NCBI GenBank assembly: GCA_020725555.1
Contig: DYEU01000033.1
Location: 27,090 to 91,089 of the forward strand
DNA from: Desulfatibacillum sp.
Lineage (GTDB): Bacteria; Desulfobacterota; Desulfobacteria; Desulfobacterales; SpSt-501
Length of the DNA stretch: 64,000 bases
Reading direction: 5' to 3'
In this document: positions 44,162 through 52,170 of the stretch, piece after piece
Position numbering within the stretch: the stretch's first letter is position 1
Layout: each line of letters opens with the position of its first letter
Notes under the pieces: model-generated
The model's input: only the letters and a program-made list of their open reading frames with translations
Database searches by the model: none
Told to the model about the DNA's origin: nothing
Program-made: the position numbers and the translations under genes

Positions 44162-44929
44162 TCAGCCCCCGTCTCCTTCGGCACCGTAGAGGCGGTCGAG
44201 GACCTCCTCCCGCAAGAGGGCCGCCGCCGGGCCCTCGGCCCAGAGCCTCCCCTCCTTCATGAGCACCACCCGGTCGCACAGGGCGGCAGCCTTGCGGTGG
44301 GCGTGGGTCACCATGAGCGTGGTCATGCCGCGCTCGCGGTGGGCTGAGCGGATCAACTCGAGAATTTCCTCGCGCGAGACGCGATCCAGCCCTGTCGTGG
44401 GCTCATCGAGCAAGAGAATCTCGGGCTCCTGGACCAGGGCGCGGGCGAGCGCGGCGCGCTGCTGCTCCCCCCCGGAGAGGTGCCCGATCGGCCGGCCGGC
44501 GAGGGCCCCAAGGCCCACCCGCTCGATCCAGAAGTCGACCAGCCGCTCGTCGGCGGGGCGGGGGCGCCGGAGGAGCCCCACCCGGCCGCAGGCGCCCAGG
44601 CGCACGACGTCGCGCACGGAAATCGGCATCCGCGGGTCGATGCGCAACCCCTGGGGGACGTAGCCGATGCGGCGGCGCAGCGCGGCGGGGCAGCCCCGGC
44701 TGATGTCCCGGCCCAGCACGCAGGCGCGGCCGCGCAACAGCCGTCCCAGCCCGTTCACCACCGTGAGCAGCGTCGTCTTGCCCGCCCCGTTCGGCCCCAG
44801 GATGCCCAGCCACTCCCCCCGGGGAACCGCGAGGCTCACCCCCCGCAGGGCCACGTCCTCGCGGTAGGCGACGACGGCGTTCGTCACGAAGATGGCAACC
44901 GGCGGATTCTGTTCATTTGCCGAGCGCAT
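44162..44929 (-). CDS. znuC: ZnuC-type metal ABC transporter ATPase
   Basis: 255 residues from ATG 44,929, overlapping znuA by 17 bp; the alternative ATG 44,944 adds 5 residues. Walker A ILGPNGAGKTTLL, signature HLSGGEQQRAALARALVQ, Walker B ILLLDEPTTGLD, and switch His in LMVTHAHRKA. It powers ZnuB. It has no C-terminal regulatory domain. Confidence 0.9.
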   Translation of the reverse strand: MRSANEQNPPVAIFVTNAVVAYREDVALRGVSLAVPRGEWLGILGPNGAGKTTLLTVVNGLGRLLRGRACVLGRDISRGCPAALRRRIGYVPQGLRIDPRMPISVRDVVRLGACGRVGLLRRPRPADERLVDFWIERVGLGALAGRPIGHLSGGEQQRAALARALVQEPEILLLDEPTTGLDRVSREEILELIRSAHRERGMTTLMVTHAHRKAAALCDRVVLMKEGRLWAEGPAAALLREEVLDRLYGAEGDGG

Positions 44930-45785
44930 CGCAGAGCAGGCCAACGTTGCGGGCGAAGGCCTTCTCCCAGGTTTCGGTCCCCGGCAGGCCGCCGGGGAAG
45001 TTGCTGAGCGTCACCGCGGGCACGCCGAGTTCGCGGGCGATCGCGCGGCCGGGTAGGCTTCCGCTCTGGAGGTTGTCGACGACGAGCCGGACGGCGGACT
45101 CCCGGCCGATGCTCACGGCTTGGGCGAACTTGACCGGGCTCATCTCCTCGCCGCGGCCGAAGACGCCGGCGACCGGGAACCCCGCCCAGCGCACGAAATC
45201 GGCCTGCATGGCGTTGGCCAAAACCGGGGCGGCACCGGCCCCGGCGGCGGCGAGCCTGGCGGCCGCACGGGACTCCGCCCGCTGCAAGGCGGCGGCCCGG
45301 CGGTTTGCGGCGGCGCGGATTTCCTCCGCTCGCCGCGGTTGCGCCTCGGCCAGCACCTCGGCGATGCGCGCGGTCGCCGCGGCCTGGACCGCGGGCACCA
45401 TCCAGTTCCCGGGCACCGCGAGCACCACCCGCCGCAGGCCGGGGTTGGCGGCGGCCCGGGTCAGGGATTCGCCGAAGCGGCCGCTCTGCCAGTCGTGCAG
45501 CAGAAAGAGGTGCGCGGCGGCAAGAAGCTTCAGGTCCGCGGGCCGGAGGTCGAAATGCCCCGGGCAGGAGGCGGGCGGGATGAGGGTGGCGATCTCGACC
45601 CCCTCCCCCGCGAGATCGGCGACGATTTCCGCGATCAGCGCGGTCGAGGCGACGACCTTCAGGCGGCCGGCCGCCCCCGGGATCTCCTGGCCGGCAAGGC
45701 CCGGGCCTCCGGTGAGGAGCAAAACCCCCAGCAAAACCGCCGATACGGCGCAAAGCCGGGATGAAAAGAGGATCCATGGGTTCAC
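44913..45785 (-). CDS. znuA: ZnuA-like periplasmic metal-binding protein
   Basis: 290 residues from GTG 45,785, overlapping the methyltransferase stop codon (GTGA). Signal peptide with hydrophobic core LCAVSAVLLGVLLLTGG. The cluster A-I fold is seen in VVASTALIAEIVADLAG and in PGHFDLRPADLKLL, whose His is a ligand, and LLHDWQSGRF provides another. The His-rich loop of classical ZnuA is absent, and the expected third His appears to be replaced, so the metal (Zn, Mn or other) is uncertain. Confidence 0.75.
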   Translation of the reverse strand: MNPWILFSSRLCAVSAVLLGVLLLTGGPGLAGQEIPGAAGRLKVVASTALIAEIVADLAGEGVEIATLIPPASCPGHFDLRPADLKLLAAAHLFLLHDWQSGRFGESLTRAAANPGLRRVVLAVPGNWMVPAVQAAATARIAEVLAEAQPRRAEEIRAAANRRAAALQRAESRAAARLAAAGAGAAPVLANAMQADFVRWAGFPVAGVFGRGEEMSPVKFAQAVSIGRESAVRLVVDNLQSGSLPGRAIARELGVPAVTLSNFPGGLPGTETWEKAFARNVGLLCDALGK

Positions 45786-46384
45786 GGGTGTCTCCCCCCT
45801 GCGGCCGAGGGCTTGCGCCTGCGGTACCAGTACCAGGCGGAGGGACGCCCCCGCTCCTTGCCCAGCTCGAGCCGGGTGCGCTCGAAGTGCCGGCCCAGCA
45901 AGGCCTCGACCTCTTCCGGGGCGACCCCCCGGATCCGCCGGCCCACTCGCCGCGGAAACCAGGCGTAGAGCATGTAGTCCCCGCCCGGCCGCAGCAGGCG
46001 GGCGACCGTTTCCGCGTACCGCAGCCGCTCCTCCGGCCGCAAGCCGAGCAGGCAGCCGATATCGAGCGCGTAGTCGAAGGGTCCGCCAAGGCCCTCCAGG
46101 CGCGTGACGTCCGCGCAGCGAAACTCGACCTCGACGCCCGCCGCCCTCGCCTTGCGGTGCGCGGTGCGGACGGCCTTTACCGAGAAATCGACCGCCGTGA
46201 CGCGCCAGCCGCGCCGGGCGAGCGCGATGGCGTTTGTGCCGGTGCCGCAGCCGAGATCGAGGGCCCTTCCCGGGCGGGCGGCGGCGAGAAACTCCAGCAC
46301 CTCGGGCGGCGTGACGTTCGTGTCCCACGGGGTGTCCCCGCGCCAGTAGCGCCACTCGAAACGCAGCCGTTCGAGGATTCCCAT
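45782..46384 (-). CDS. class I SAM methyltransferase of the znu operon
   Basis: 200 residues if started at ATG 46,384; the ATG at 46,570 would add 62 unconserved residues. Motif I LDLGCGTGTNAIALA, acidic AVDFSVKAV, then CADVTRLEG and LLRPGGDYMLYAWF. WRGDTPWDTNVTPPEVLEFL at the start is typical of TehB/thiopurine-like enzymes, supporting the short form. A minus-strand TTGACT/TACAGG pair 17 bp apart within the longer reading also favours it. It is the first gene of the znu operon; the substrate is unknown. Confidence 0.75.
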   Translation of the reverse strand: MGILERLRFEWRYWRGDTPWDTNVTPPEVLEFLAAARPGRALDLGCGTGTNAIALARRGWRVTAVDFSVKAVRTAHRKARAAGVEVEFRCADVTRLEGLGGPFDYALDIGCLLGLRPEERLRYAETVARLLRPGGDYMLYAWFPRRVGRRIRGVAPEEVEALLGRHFERTRLELGKERGRPSAWYWYRRRKPSAAGGRHP

Positions 46385-46637
46385 CCGCGCTTCCGGATCG
46401 AGGAAAAGAGCGGGCCGGGGGCAAAAAAGCCCACCGGGGTCCGGCAACGGCACCCCGCGGGCCTTCGCGACCCGGCCCGGGACATCGTCCGCGGGCCCCA
46501 TGCCTTCAGGCAGGCGTTGAGTTGTCCTGTAGCGGCTGCCGTTTGCGAAGTCAATCGTCTCGGTTTGCATCGGGCCGCCGCGGTGCTATTTTAGGGTGGT
46601 GCCGCCGGGGTTGCGGGCGGCGGAAACGGAGGAGGCC

Positions 46638-47252
46638 ATGCGTGCGCTTCGAGGAGTCGCGCTGGCGGCCGCGCTGGTGGCGACGGCCTGCGCGTCCTCG
46701 CCCTTCAAGAACACCTGGAAGGCCGCCGAAGAAAAGGCGGTTTCGCTTCGCGGCCGCATGACGGCGGCGGTTTTCTTGAGCGACGTCGAGGCCCTGCGCC
46801 GCAACGCCGAGGAGGCGATCGCCGAGGAGATCAGCGCCCGCGGCGGCCGGGGGATCGCGGGCTACACGCGGCTCGATGCCGAGGGGCTCGCCGAGCGGCC
46901 GCGGGCGTTTTCCCTGTTGCGCGAGCAGGGTGTTCCGCTCGCGCTCGTCGTGCGCGCGGCCGGCCGGGAGCGCGAGGCGCTGCGGGTCTACCCCGGCTTC
47001 GGCGGCTGGTGGGGGCCCTGGGGGGGCCGCCGCGGCGGCTGGGGCTGGGGCTGGGATGTGCTCTACGATCCCGCCTTCGGATACCCGGAAACCACGGTCG
47101 CCGTCGAAATCCGCTTCTACGACCTCGAGGGGGATCGGCTGCTTTGGGCGGGGGTGAGCCGGGCCCGGCTCCCCGCGGACTGGGTCGCCTTGCTCCGCGG
47201 GCTGGCGCGGGAGGCCCTGCTGCAGATGGAGGCGGAGGGCGTGCTCTACTGA
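46638..47252 (+). CDS. DUF4136-like lipoprotein
   Basis: 204 residues from ATG 46,638, with GAGGAGG upstream. Signal peptide with lipobox VATAC (Cys near residue 18). It has a Gly/Trp-rich stretch, WWGPWGGRRGGWGWGW, near residue 122. A beta-strand pattern near the end (TTVAVEIRFYDLEGDRLLW) resembles DUF4136 outer-membrane-associated lipoproteins. The function is unknown. Its 3' end overlaps the convergent DUF3786 gene by 7 bp. Confidence 0.7.
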   Translation: MRALRGVALAAALVATACASSPFKNTWKAAEEKAVSLRGRMTAAVFLSDVEALRRNAEEAIAEEISARGGRGIAGYTRLDAEGLAERPRAFSLLREQGVPLALVVRAAGREREALRVYPGFGGWWGPWGGRRGGWGWGWDVLYDPAFGYPETTVAVEIRFYDLEGDRLLWAGVSRARLPADWVALLRGLAREALLQMEAEGVLY

Positions 47253-48082
47253 GCCGTGGCGGGCGGCAGGGCGGCCGCGGCTCCCCCGTGGCGCTGGGAA
47301 AGGCGGGTGAACATCTGCGCCAGCCCGACGCCTAAGGCGAAGCAGGCGCCGATGTCTAAGTTGCGGTCGGCGGTCTCGTCGAAGAAGACATGGAGCCCCG
47401 AGGCCATCCCTTCCGCCGGGCGCCAGTAGCAGATCATGAAGGGAACCCGCGGCAGGGGGTCCAGCACGACGGAGATGTCGGAGGCGAATTGCGGGGCCAC
47501 CTCGCGGCCGCCGAAGAGGTGCACCATGTCGTCGAAGAGCGCCGTGTAGGTGTCGGCGACGCGGCGCAGGGCCTCCTCGCAGCGCTTTTGAAAGAGCGCG
47601 TAGCGCTCGCGGCCCCCTTTCAACTCCCGGAACGAGACCCAGCGGCCGCTCGGCATGCGCCCCTCGCCGTAGAGCACGTAGGTGAGAAAGGGAATGGCGA
47701 CCCAGGGGTTCACGTGAATGTCCGTGTGGAAGTTGCCCCGCGGATCCACGGCGAACTCCTTGCCCAGGACCCTGAGCGCGATCCGCCCGTCGACGACCTC
47801 CGCCCCGATGCGGCGGCCGGCCGCCTCGAAGTCGAGCGCGGCGAGTTCGGCGCGCAGCTTGGCGAAATGGGCCGTCCCCTCGGCCTCGGGGATCTTGTCC
47901 GGGTCGGCCCCCCCGGAGTACTCCCGGATGACCTGCGGGTTAAGCCGCGGGCACTCCTCGAGGCGGCGCATCCCCCGGAAGACGGCCCCGGCGAAGGCAA
48001 GGCAGGTCTTCTCCCCGCAGTTGCCGCAGTTCGACTTGTCGAGGAGCTTGAAGATCTCGAAGGCGTTTTGCGGTCGTTTCAT
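47246..48082 (-). CDS. DUF3786 protein with 4Fe-4S motif
   Basis: 278 residues. N-terminal Cys19, Cys22, Cys27 and Cys44 (C-x2-C-x4-C-x16-C) form the 4Fe-4S motif known from corrinoid/iron-sulfur and AcsE-linked proteins. The rest is DUF3786 (VNPWVAIPFLTYVLYGEG, YWRPAEGMASGLHVFFDE). Such proteins are common in strict anaerobes. The function is not established, but a link with corrinoid or methyl metabolism is plausible. Confidence 0.8.
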   Translation of the reverse strand: MKRPQNAFEIFKLLDKSNCGNCGEKTCLAFAGAVFRGMRRLEECPRLNPQVIREYSGGADPDKIPEAEGTAHFAKLRAELAALDFEAAGRRIGAEVVDGRIALRVLGKEFAVDPRGNFHTDIHVNPWVAIPFLTYVLYGEGRMPSGRWVSFRELKGGRERYALFQKRCEEALRRVADTYTALFDDMVHLFGGREVAPQFASDISVVLDPLPRVPFMICYWRPAEGMASGLHVFFDETADRNLDIGACFALGVGLAQMFTRLSQRHGGAAAALPPATAQ

Positions 48083-48192
48083 CGGCTGCGAACAACCCTC
48101 CCGGTCTTTCCGTTACTCCTCTTTGTTGATAGGCATTCCGGGAACCCGAGGCAAGAAGAAAACCGGCACGGCGCGGGGTCGCCCGGTGCGCA

Positions 48193-48304
48193 TTGACAGC
48201 GAGACGGCGGCCGTGCTAAGGCTTCGGCAAACGGATGCCGAAGCATCCGCCTGCGGCAAAGACCACGGAGGCCACGAAGGCACGATTTCCTTCGTGGCCT
48301 TTTG
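48193..48304 (+). promoter_or_regulatory. promoter and attenuator-like leader
   Basis: TTGACA (48,193-48,198), 18 bp, then TGC-TAAGGC extended -10 (48,214-48,222). Two overlapping hairpins follow: GCTTCGGC with GCCGAAGC (48,221-48,244), and GGATGC with GCATCC (48,233-48,248), which exclude each other. Then a perfect 11-bp stem GGCCACGAAGG with its complement (48,270-48,299) and TTTT, the structure of an intrinsic terminator. It would control the downstream small gene. The regulating signal is unknown. Confidence 0.45.
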
Positions 48305-48359
48305 TCATCGCCCGGCCGCAAACGAAACGGCGGGGCGTCCTCCGGGCGGGAGAAACCGC

Positions 48360-48617
48360 ATGCATCACGACGACCGGCACCCCCACGGACTCTCCTCCCC
48401 CGCCGGCCCACCCACGCCGCGGGAAAAGCTCCGCATCCGCCTCGAGCACGCGCTCCGCCACAGCGTGGAGCACGGGGCCTCCTACCGCGAACTCGCCCTC
48501 GAGGCCGAGCGCCTCGGGGAAAGGGAGGCCGCCCGGAGGCTGCAGGCCCTCGAGGGGCTGAGCGCCGAGCAGGCCCGGGCGCTCGAGGAGGCGCTCGCGG
48601 CGCTGGGCGGTCCGTAG
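48360..48617 (+). CDS. small His-rich helical protein
   Basis: 85 residues from ATG 48,360. The N-terminus is MHHDDRHPHG, a possible metal-binding patch. A helical region follows (KLRIRLEHALRHSVEHGASY and EREAARRLQALEGLSAEQAR). I recall similar proteins with a His-rich start next to metal and cobamide genes, but cannot name the family with certainty. It lies between the leader and the tonB promoter. It might be a metal carrier. Confidence 0.5.
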   Translation: MHHDDRHPHGLSSPAGPPTPREKLRIRLEHALRHSVEHGASYRELALEAERLGEREAARRLQALEGLSAEQARALEEALAALGGP

Positions 48618-48636
48618 CGGGGGGTCCCGCCGCGGC

Positions 48637-48666
48637 TTGACGGGGGCGCTCCGGAGCCGCTAAAAA
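48637..48666 (+). promoter_or_regulatory. promoter of tonB-exbB-exbD
   Basis: TTGACG (48,637-48,642), an 18-bp spacer and TAAAAA (48,661-48,666), 54 bp before the tonB ATG. The gap contains no recognisable Fur or riboswitch element. Confidence 0.5.
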
Positions 48667-48719
48667 ATGAGCCTTCGCCCCGCCAGCCGGCGGCGTTTAA
48701 GGATCCGATCGCAGGAATC

Positions 48720-49430
48720 ATGCGGCTTTCCACGGCCATCGTGATCTCGCTTGCCCTCCATGCGGCGCTTGCGCTCCTGCCTGCGGCCATGAGCGCCCCG
48801 CGGCCGCCGGAGACGGTGGAGATCGCCTTCCGCATCGAGACCACACCGCGACTCACCCCCCCGCCTTCTCCCGCGGAGGTCGCGGCGCCCCCGCTCCCCG
48901 TGCCGCCCCCGCCGCCGGCCGTCACGGCGAAACCGCCCGCCCCGCAGCCCAAACCGAAGCCCAAACCCAAGCCGGCCGATCTTCCGCCCCCTCCCCCCGC
49001 CCCGCCCCCGCCGGCCGAGGTCGCCCTCGAAGCCCCGGCCCCGGAGGCGGCCGCGGCCGCGCCTGTGCCGGAGGCGGCTCCGCCCGCCGCCGCGCTCGCC
49101 GCCCTGCCCGCGGCGGAAAGCGCCCCCGGCCCGGCCGTCCTGGGCGCAAGCGGCGCGCCGGGCTTTTTGAAGCGGGTGCTTCCCCGCTACCCGCGCCTTG
49201 CCCGGGAAATGGGCCGCGAGGGGACCGTCGTCCTGGCCCTCGCCATCGGCGAAGACGGCCGGCTCGAGGAGGTGGAGGTCCTTGAAAGCGCGGGACCCGA
49301 CTTCGACGAGGAGGCCGTGCGCGCGGTTAGGGCCTCAAGCTTCCGCCCCGCCGTGCGCGAGGGGCGGGCCGTCGCCTGCCGGGCGATCCTGCCCGTGAAA
49401 TTCGTCCTGAAAGGCGCAAGGCATGATTGA
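48720..49430 (+). CDS. tonB: energy transducer TonB
   Basis: 236 residues: N-terminal membrane anchor (AIVISLALHAALALLPAA with the conserved His of SLALH), a long Pro/Lys and Pro/Ala periplasmic rod (PQPKPKPKPKPADLPPPPP), and a C-terminal TonB domain (YPRLAREMGREGTVVLALAI and FRPAVREGRAVACRAILPV). It carries proton-motive energy to outer-membrane receptors. It overlaps exbB by 8 bp. Confidence 0.93.
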   Translation: MRLSTAIVISLALHAALALLPAAMSAPRPPETVEIAFRIETTPRLTPPPSPAEVAAPPLPVPPPPPAVTAKPPAPQPKPKPKPKPADLPPPPPAPPPPAEVALEAPAPEAAAAAPVPEAAPPAAALAALPAAESAPGPAVLGASGAPGFLKRVLPRYPRLAREMGREGTVVLALAIGEDGRLEEVEVLESAGPDFDEEAVRAVRASSFRPAVREGRAVACRAILPVKFVLKGARHD

Positions 49431-49971
49431 GTTTTTCTGGAAAGGCGGGCCGCTCATGTGGCCCATCCTCTTCTGCTCGGTGACGGCGCTCGCCCTGATC
49501 CTCGCCAAGACGGTCCAGTTCCACGGCGCCCGCAAGCGGCTCTCGGCCGGGATCGAGGAGCTCCTCGCCCGCCCCCCCCGCGAGGTGACCGCCCTGCTCG
49601 CAGAGCTGCGGCGCGGCGCCGACCGCGAGCGGCTCGCGCTGACCGGGACGCGCGCCGTGCGCGAGCTCGAAAAGGGGCTCGGGGTGCTTAGCCTGATCGC
49701 GAGCATCGCGCCGCTGCTCGGTCTCACCGGCACGGTGACCGGGATGATCCAGGCCTTCATGAGCATCGCCGCCCACAGCGGAAGCCGCATCGAGCCCTCT
49801 CTCGTGGCGGGCGGGATCTACGAGGCCCTGATCACGACCGCGGCCGGCCTCTTCGTCGCCGTGCCGACCCACGTCGCGCTGCACTTTCTCGAGGGCCGGC
49901 TCGACGGCATCGCCCTGCGCATGAAGGCCTTGACCCTCGCCGCGCTCGAAAGCGGAAACCATGGAGTTTGA
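49423..49971 (+). CDS. exbB: ExbB-type proton channel protein
   Basis: 182 residues with three membrane helices: near residues 10-28, then LGVLSLIASIAPLLGLTGTV and LITTAAGLFVAVPTHVALHF, the conserved TolQ/ExbB segments. With ExbD it forms the proton channel that drives TonB. It is shorter than E. coli ExbB. It overlaps tonB by 8 bp and exbD by 11 bp. Confidence 0.93.
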   Translation: MIEFFWKGGPLMWPILFCSVTALALILAKTVQFHGARKRLSAGIEELLARPPREVTALLAELRRGADRERLALTGTRAVRELEKGLGVLSLIASIAPLLGLTGTVTGMIQAFMSIAAHSGSRIEPSLVAGGIYEALITTAAGLFVAVPTHVALHFLEGRLDGIALRMKALTLAALESGNHGV

Positions 49972-50359
49972 GCGCCGGCGCCGGAAAAACGGCCGCATCG
50001 ACCTCGCCCCCCTGGTCGACATCGTCTTCAACCTGCTTCTCTTTTTCCTGATCACCTACAGCATCTCCCTCGACCCGGCGATCCGCGTGCGGCTGCCCGA
50101 GTCGGAGACCGCCGAGGCCCGGGCCGATGAGCCGATCGTGATCAGCCTGACCCGCGAGGGGGGTGTCTTCCTCGGGGACCGGCCGGTCGCGCTCGAAGAG
50201 CTCGGCGGCGCGCTTCAGGCCGGCTTGCGCCTTGCGCCCGAGCGCGCCGTGCGCATCCGCGCCGACCGCGAGGCGGCCGTGGGCCTCCTCGTCCAGGTGA
50301 TCGACCGCGTGCGCACGGCCGGCTGCTCGGCCTTCAGCGTGGTCACCGAAAGGCCCTGA
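49961..50359 (+). CDS. exbD: ExbD-type proton channel protein
   Basis: 132 residues. One N-terminal membrane helix contains the key Asp (LAPLVDIVFNLLLFFLITYS), the proton-carrying residue of ExbD/TolR. A periplasmic domain follows (DEPIVISLTREGGVFLGDRP). It closes the tonB-exbB-exbD operon and overlaps the convergent btuD-like gene by 17 bp. Confidence 0.94.
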   Translation: MEFERRRRKNGRIDLAPLVDIVFNLLLFFLITYSISLDPAIRVRLPESETAEARADEPIVISLTREGGVFLGDRPVALEELGGALQAGLRLAPERAVRIRADREAAVGLLVQVIDRVRTAGCSAFSVVTERP

Positions 50360-51140
50360 GACCCGGAGGTTCCGCCGGCGGTGCGGCGTCGGGGACGAGG
50401 AGGAAGCGGTCGCCGAAGGGGACGGCCGCCAGCGCGACCCCGTAGGCCTCCTCGTAGAGCCTCCGGTCCGCCATCTCCCCGTGGGGTCCGAACCGCAGCA
50501 CGCGGCCTTCTTTCAGCACGACGATGCCGTCGGCGAAGAGGAGCGCCAGGTTGGGGTCGTGCATCACGATGAGCACGGTGAGCCCCGCGGCGGCCAACTC
50601 CTTCAGCAACCGCACCACCCGCACCTGGTTCGCGATGTCCAGGTGGGCGAGCGGCTCGTCGAGCAGAAAGACCCTCGGCTCCTGGGCGAGCACCCGGGCG
50701 ATGAGGACGAGCTGGCGCTCGCCGCCGGAGAGCTCGCTGTAAGGCCGATCCGCAAGGTGCGCGATCCCCACGCGCGCCAGCGCCTCCGCCGCCTTTTCGC
50801 GGTCCTTCCGCCCCGGCAGAAAGGTGATCCCGGCCGCCCGGCCGGTCAGGACGACCTCCGCCACCCGAAAGGGAAAGACCGGGACGTGGCTCTGGGGCAA
50901 AAACCCGATCAGCCGCGCCCGCTCGCGCAGGGAGAGCCCGGCCAAATCCCGGCCCAGAACGCGCACCCGGCCCTGCCGCGGGGGAAGGAAGCCGGCCAGG
51001 TGTTTGAGGAGGGTGCTCTTGCCGCTGCCGTTGGGGCCGAGCAGCGCCGAGAGCGCACCGGGTTCGACGCGGAAGCTCACCCCCCGGAGCACGGGCTGCG
51101 CGGCGTAGGCGAAGCGGAGTTCGTGCACGTCAAGCGACAT
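50343..51140 (-). CDS. BtuD/FecE-type ABC ATPase (operon 1)
   Basis: 265 residues. Walker A LLGPNGSGKSTLLKHLAG, signature YSELSGGERQLVLIARVLAQ, Walker B VFLLDEPLAHLD and switch His VMHDPNL are complete. It powers uptake through the FecCD-type permease it overlaps by 11 bp. It is the last gene of the receptor B-binding protein-permease-ATPase operon. Confidence 0.9.
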   Translation of the reverse strand: MSLDVHELRFAYAAQPVLRGVSFRVEPGALSALLGPNGSGKSTLLKHLAGFLPPRQGRVRVLGRDLAGLSLRERARLIGFLPQSHVPVFPFRVAEVVLTGRAAGITFLPGRKDREKAAEALARVGIAHLADRPYSELSGGERQLVLIARVLAQEPRVFLLDEPLAHLDIANQVRVVRLLKELAAAGLTVLIVMHDPNLALLFADGIVVLKEGRVLRFGPHGEMADRRLYEEAYGVALAAVPFGDRFLLVPDAAPPAEPPGLRAFR

Positions 51141-52170
51141 CGCGGCCGGTCCCGGGGAGAAAGCGGGTCTTGAGCAGGTAGACGAAGACGGGCGTCGCCA
51201 GCAGCGTCGTGAAGATGCCGACCGGCAGCTCGAAGGCGGCCGTGGAACGGGAGAAGGTGTCGACCAGCACGAGAAAGCCGCCGCCGAAACCGAGCGAAAG
51301 CGGTACGGTCCGACGGTTGTCGGGCCCGGCAGCCATGCGCACCACGTGGGGGAGCGCAAGCCCGATCATGCCGATGATGCCGGCCACCGCCACCGAGGCC
51401 GAGGCGACGAGTGTTGCCGGAACGAGGATCAGAAGCTTTTCCTTCTCCGGGTTCAGCCCCACGGCGCGCGTCTCGTCGTCGCCCAAGGCGATCACGTTCA
51501 TCCGCCAGCGCATGAGCCAGAGCCCCACCCAGCCGAGCCCCATGGGCAAGGCCGCGGAGCCCACCTTGGCCCAGCTCGCGTTGTGCAGGTTCCCCAGGGT
51601 CCAGTGCACGATCGTCTGCAGCTTGAAGGGGTCGGCCAGGAACTGGACGATCGTGAGGAGCGCCGTGAACACCCCGCTCACGATCACCCCCGACAGGATG
51701 AGGGCCACGGTGGAAGCCCCGCCCCGCTGGCGGGCGATCCCGTAGGTGAGGCCCACGGCGGCCAGGGCGAAGGCGAAGGCCGAACCCTGCAGCGGCAGAA
51801 CCCCGGCCGTCAGGGCAAGCGCCGCCCCGAAGGCCGCGCCCGCCGTGAGGCCCAGGATGTCGGGGGAGACGAGCGGGTTGCGAAAGAGCGCCTGCAGGGC
51901 GTTTCCCGAGACGGTGAGGGAGGCCCCGGCGAGGAAGGCGAGCAGGATTCGCGGCAGCCGGACATCCAGGACGACGGCCGCGATGACGGCCGCCTGCTCG
52001 GCCGCCGGGGCGGGTGCCGCACCCAGCGCCGCGGCCGCCCAGGCGAGCACCTCGCGCGGCCCGAACCCCTCGGCCGGCCCTGAGAGCAGCGCGGCCGCCA
52101 TGAGCGGCAGCGGCGCGCCCCAGCCCAGTCCCTCCAGCCACCGTCGGGCCCGCGGGGTCTTTTCCCTCAC
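51130..52170 (-). CDS. BtuC/FecD-type permease (operon 1)
   Basis: 346 residues with about ten membrane helices. Family segments: LPRILLAFLAGASLTVSGNA, FRNPLVSPDILGLTAGAAFG, and the ATPase-contact region IIGMIGLALPHVVRMAAGPD. It imports chelates such as cobalamin, haem or siderophores. ATG 52,170 overlaps the binding-protein stop codon (ATGA). Confidence 0.9.
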   Translation of the reverse strand: MREKTPRARRWLEGLGWGAPLPLMAAALLSGPAEGFGPREVLAWAAAALGAAPAPAAEQAAVIAAVVLDVRLPRILLAFLAGASLTVSGNALQALFRNPLVSPDILGLTAGAAFGAALALTAGVLPLQGSAFAFALAAVGLTYGIARQRGGASTVALILSGVIVSGVFTALLTIVQFLADPFKLQTIVHWTLGNLHNASWAKVGSAALPMGLGWVGLWLMRWRMNVIALGDDETRAVGLNPEKEKLLILVPATLVASASVAVAGIIGMIGLALPHVVRMAAGPDNRRTVPLSLGFGGGFLVLVDTFSRSTAAFELPVGIFTTLLATPVFVYLLKTRFLPGTGRDVA

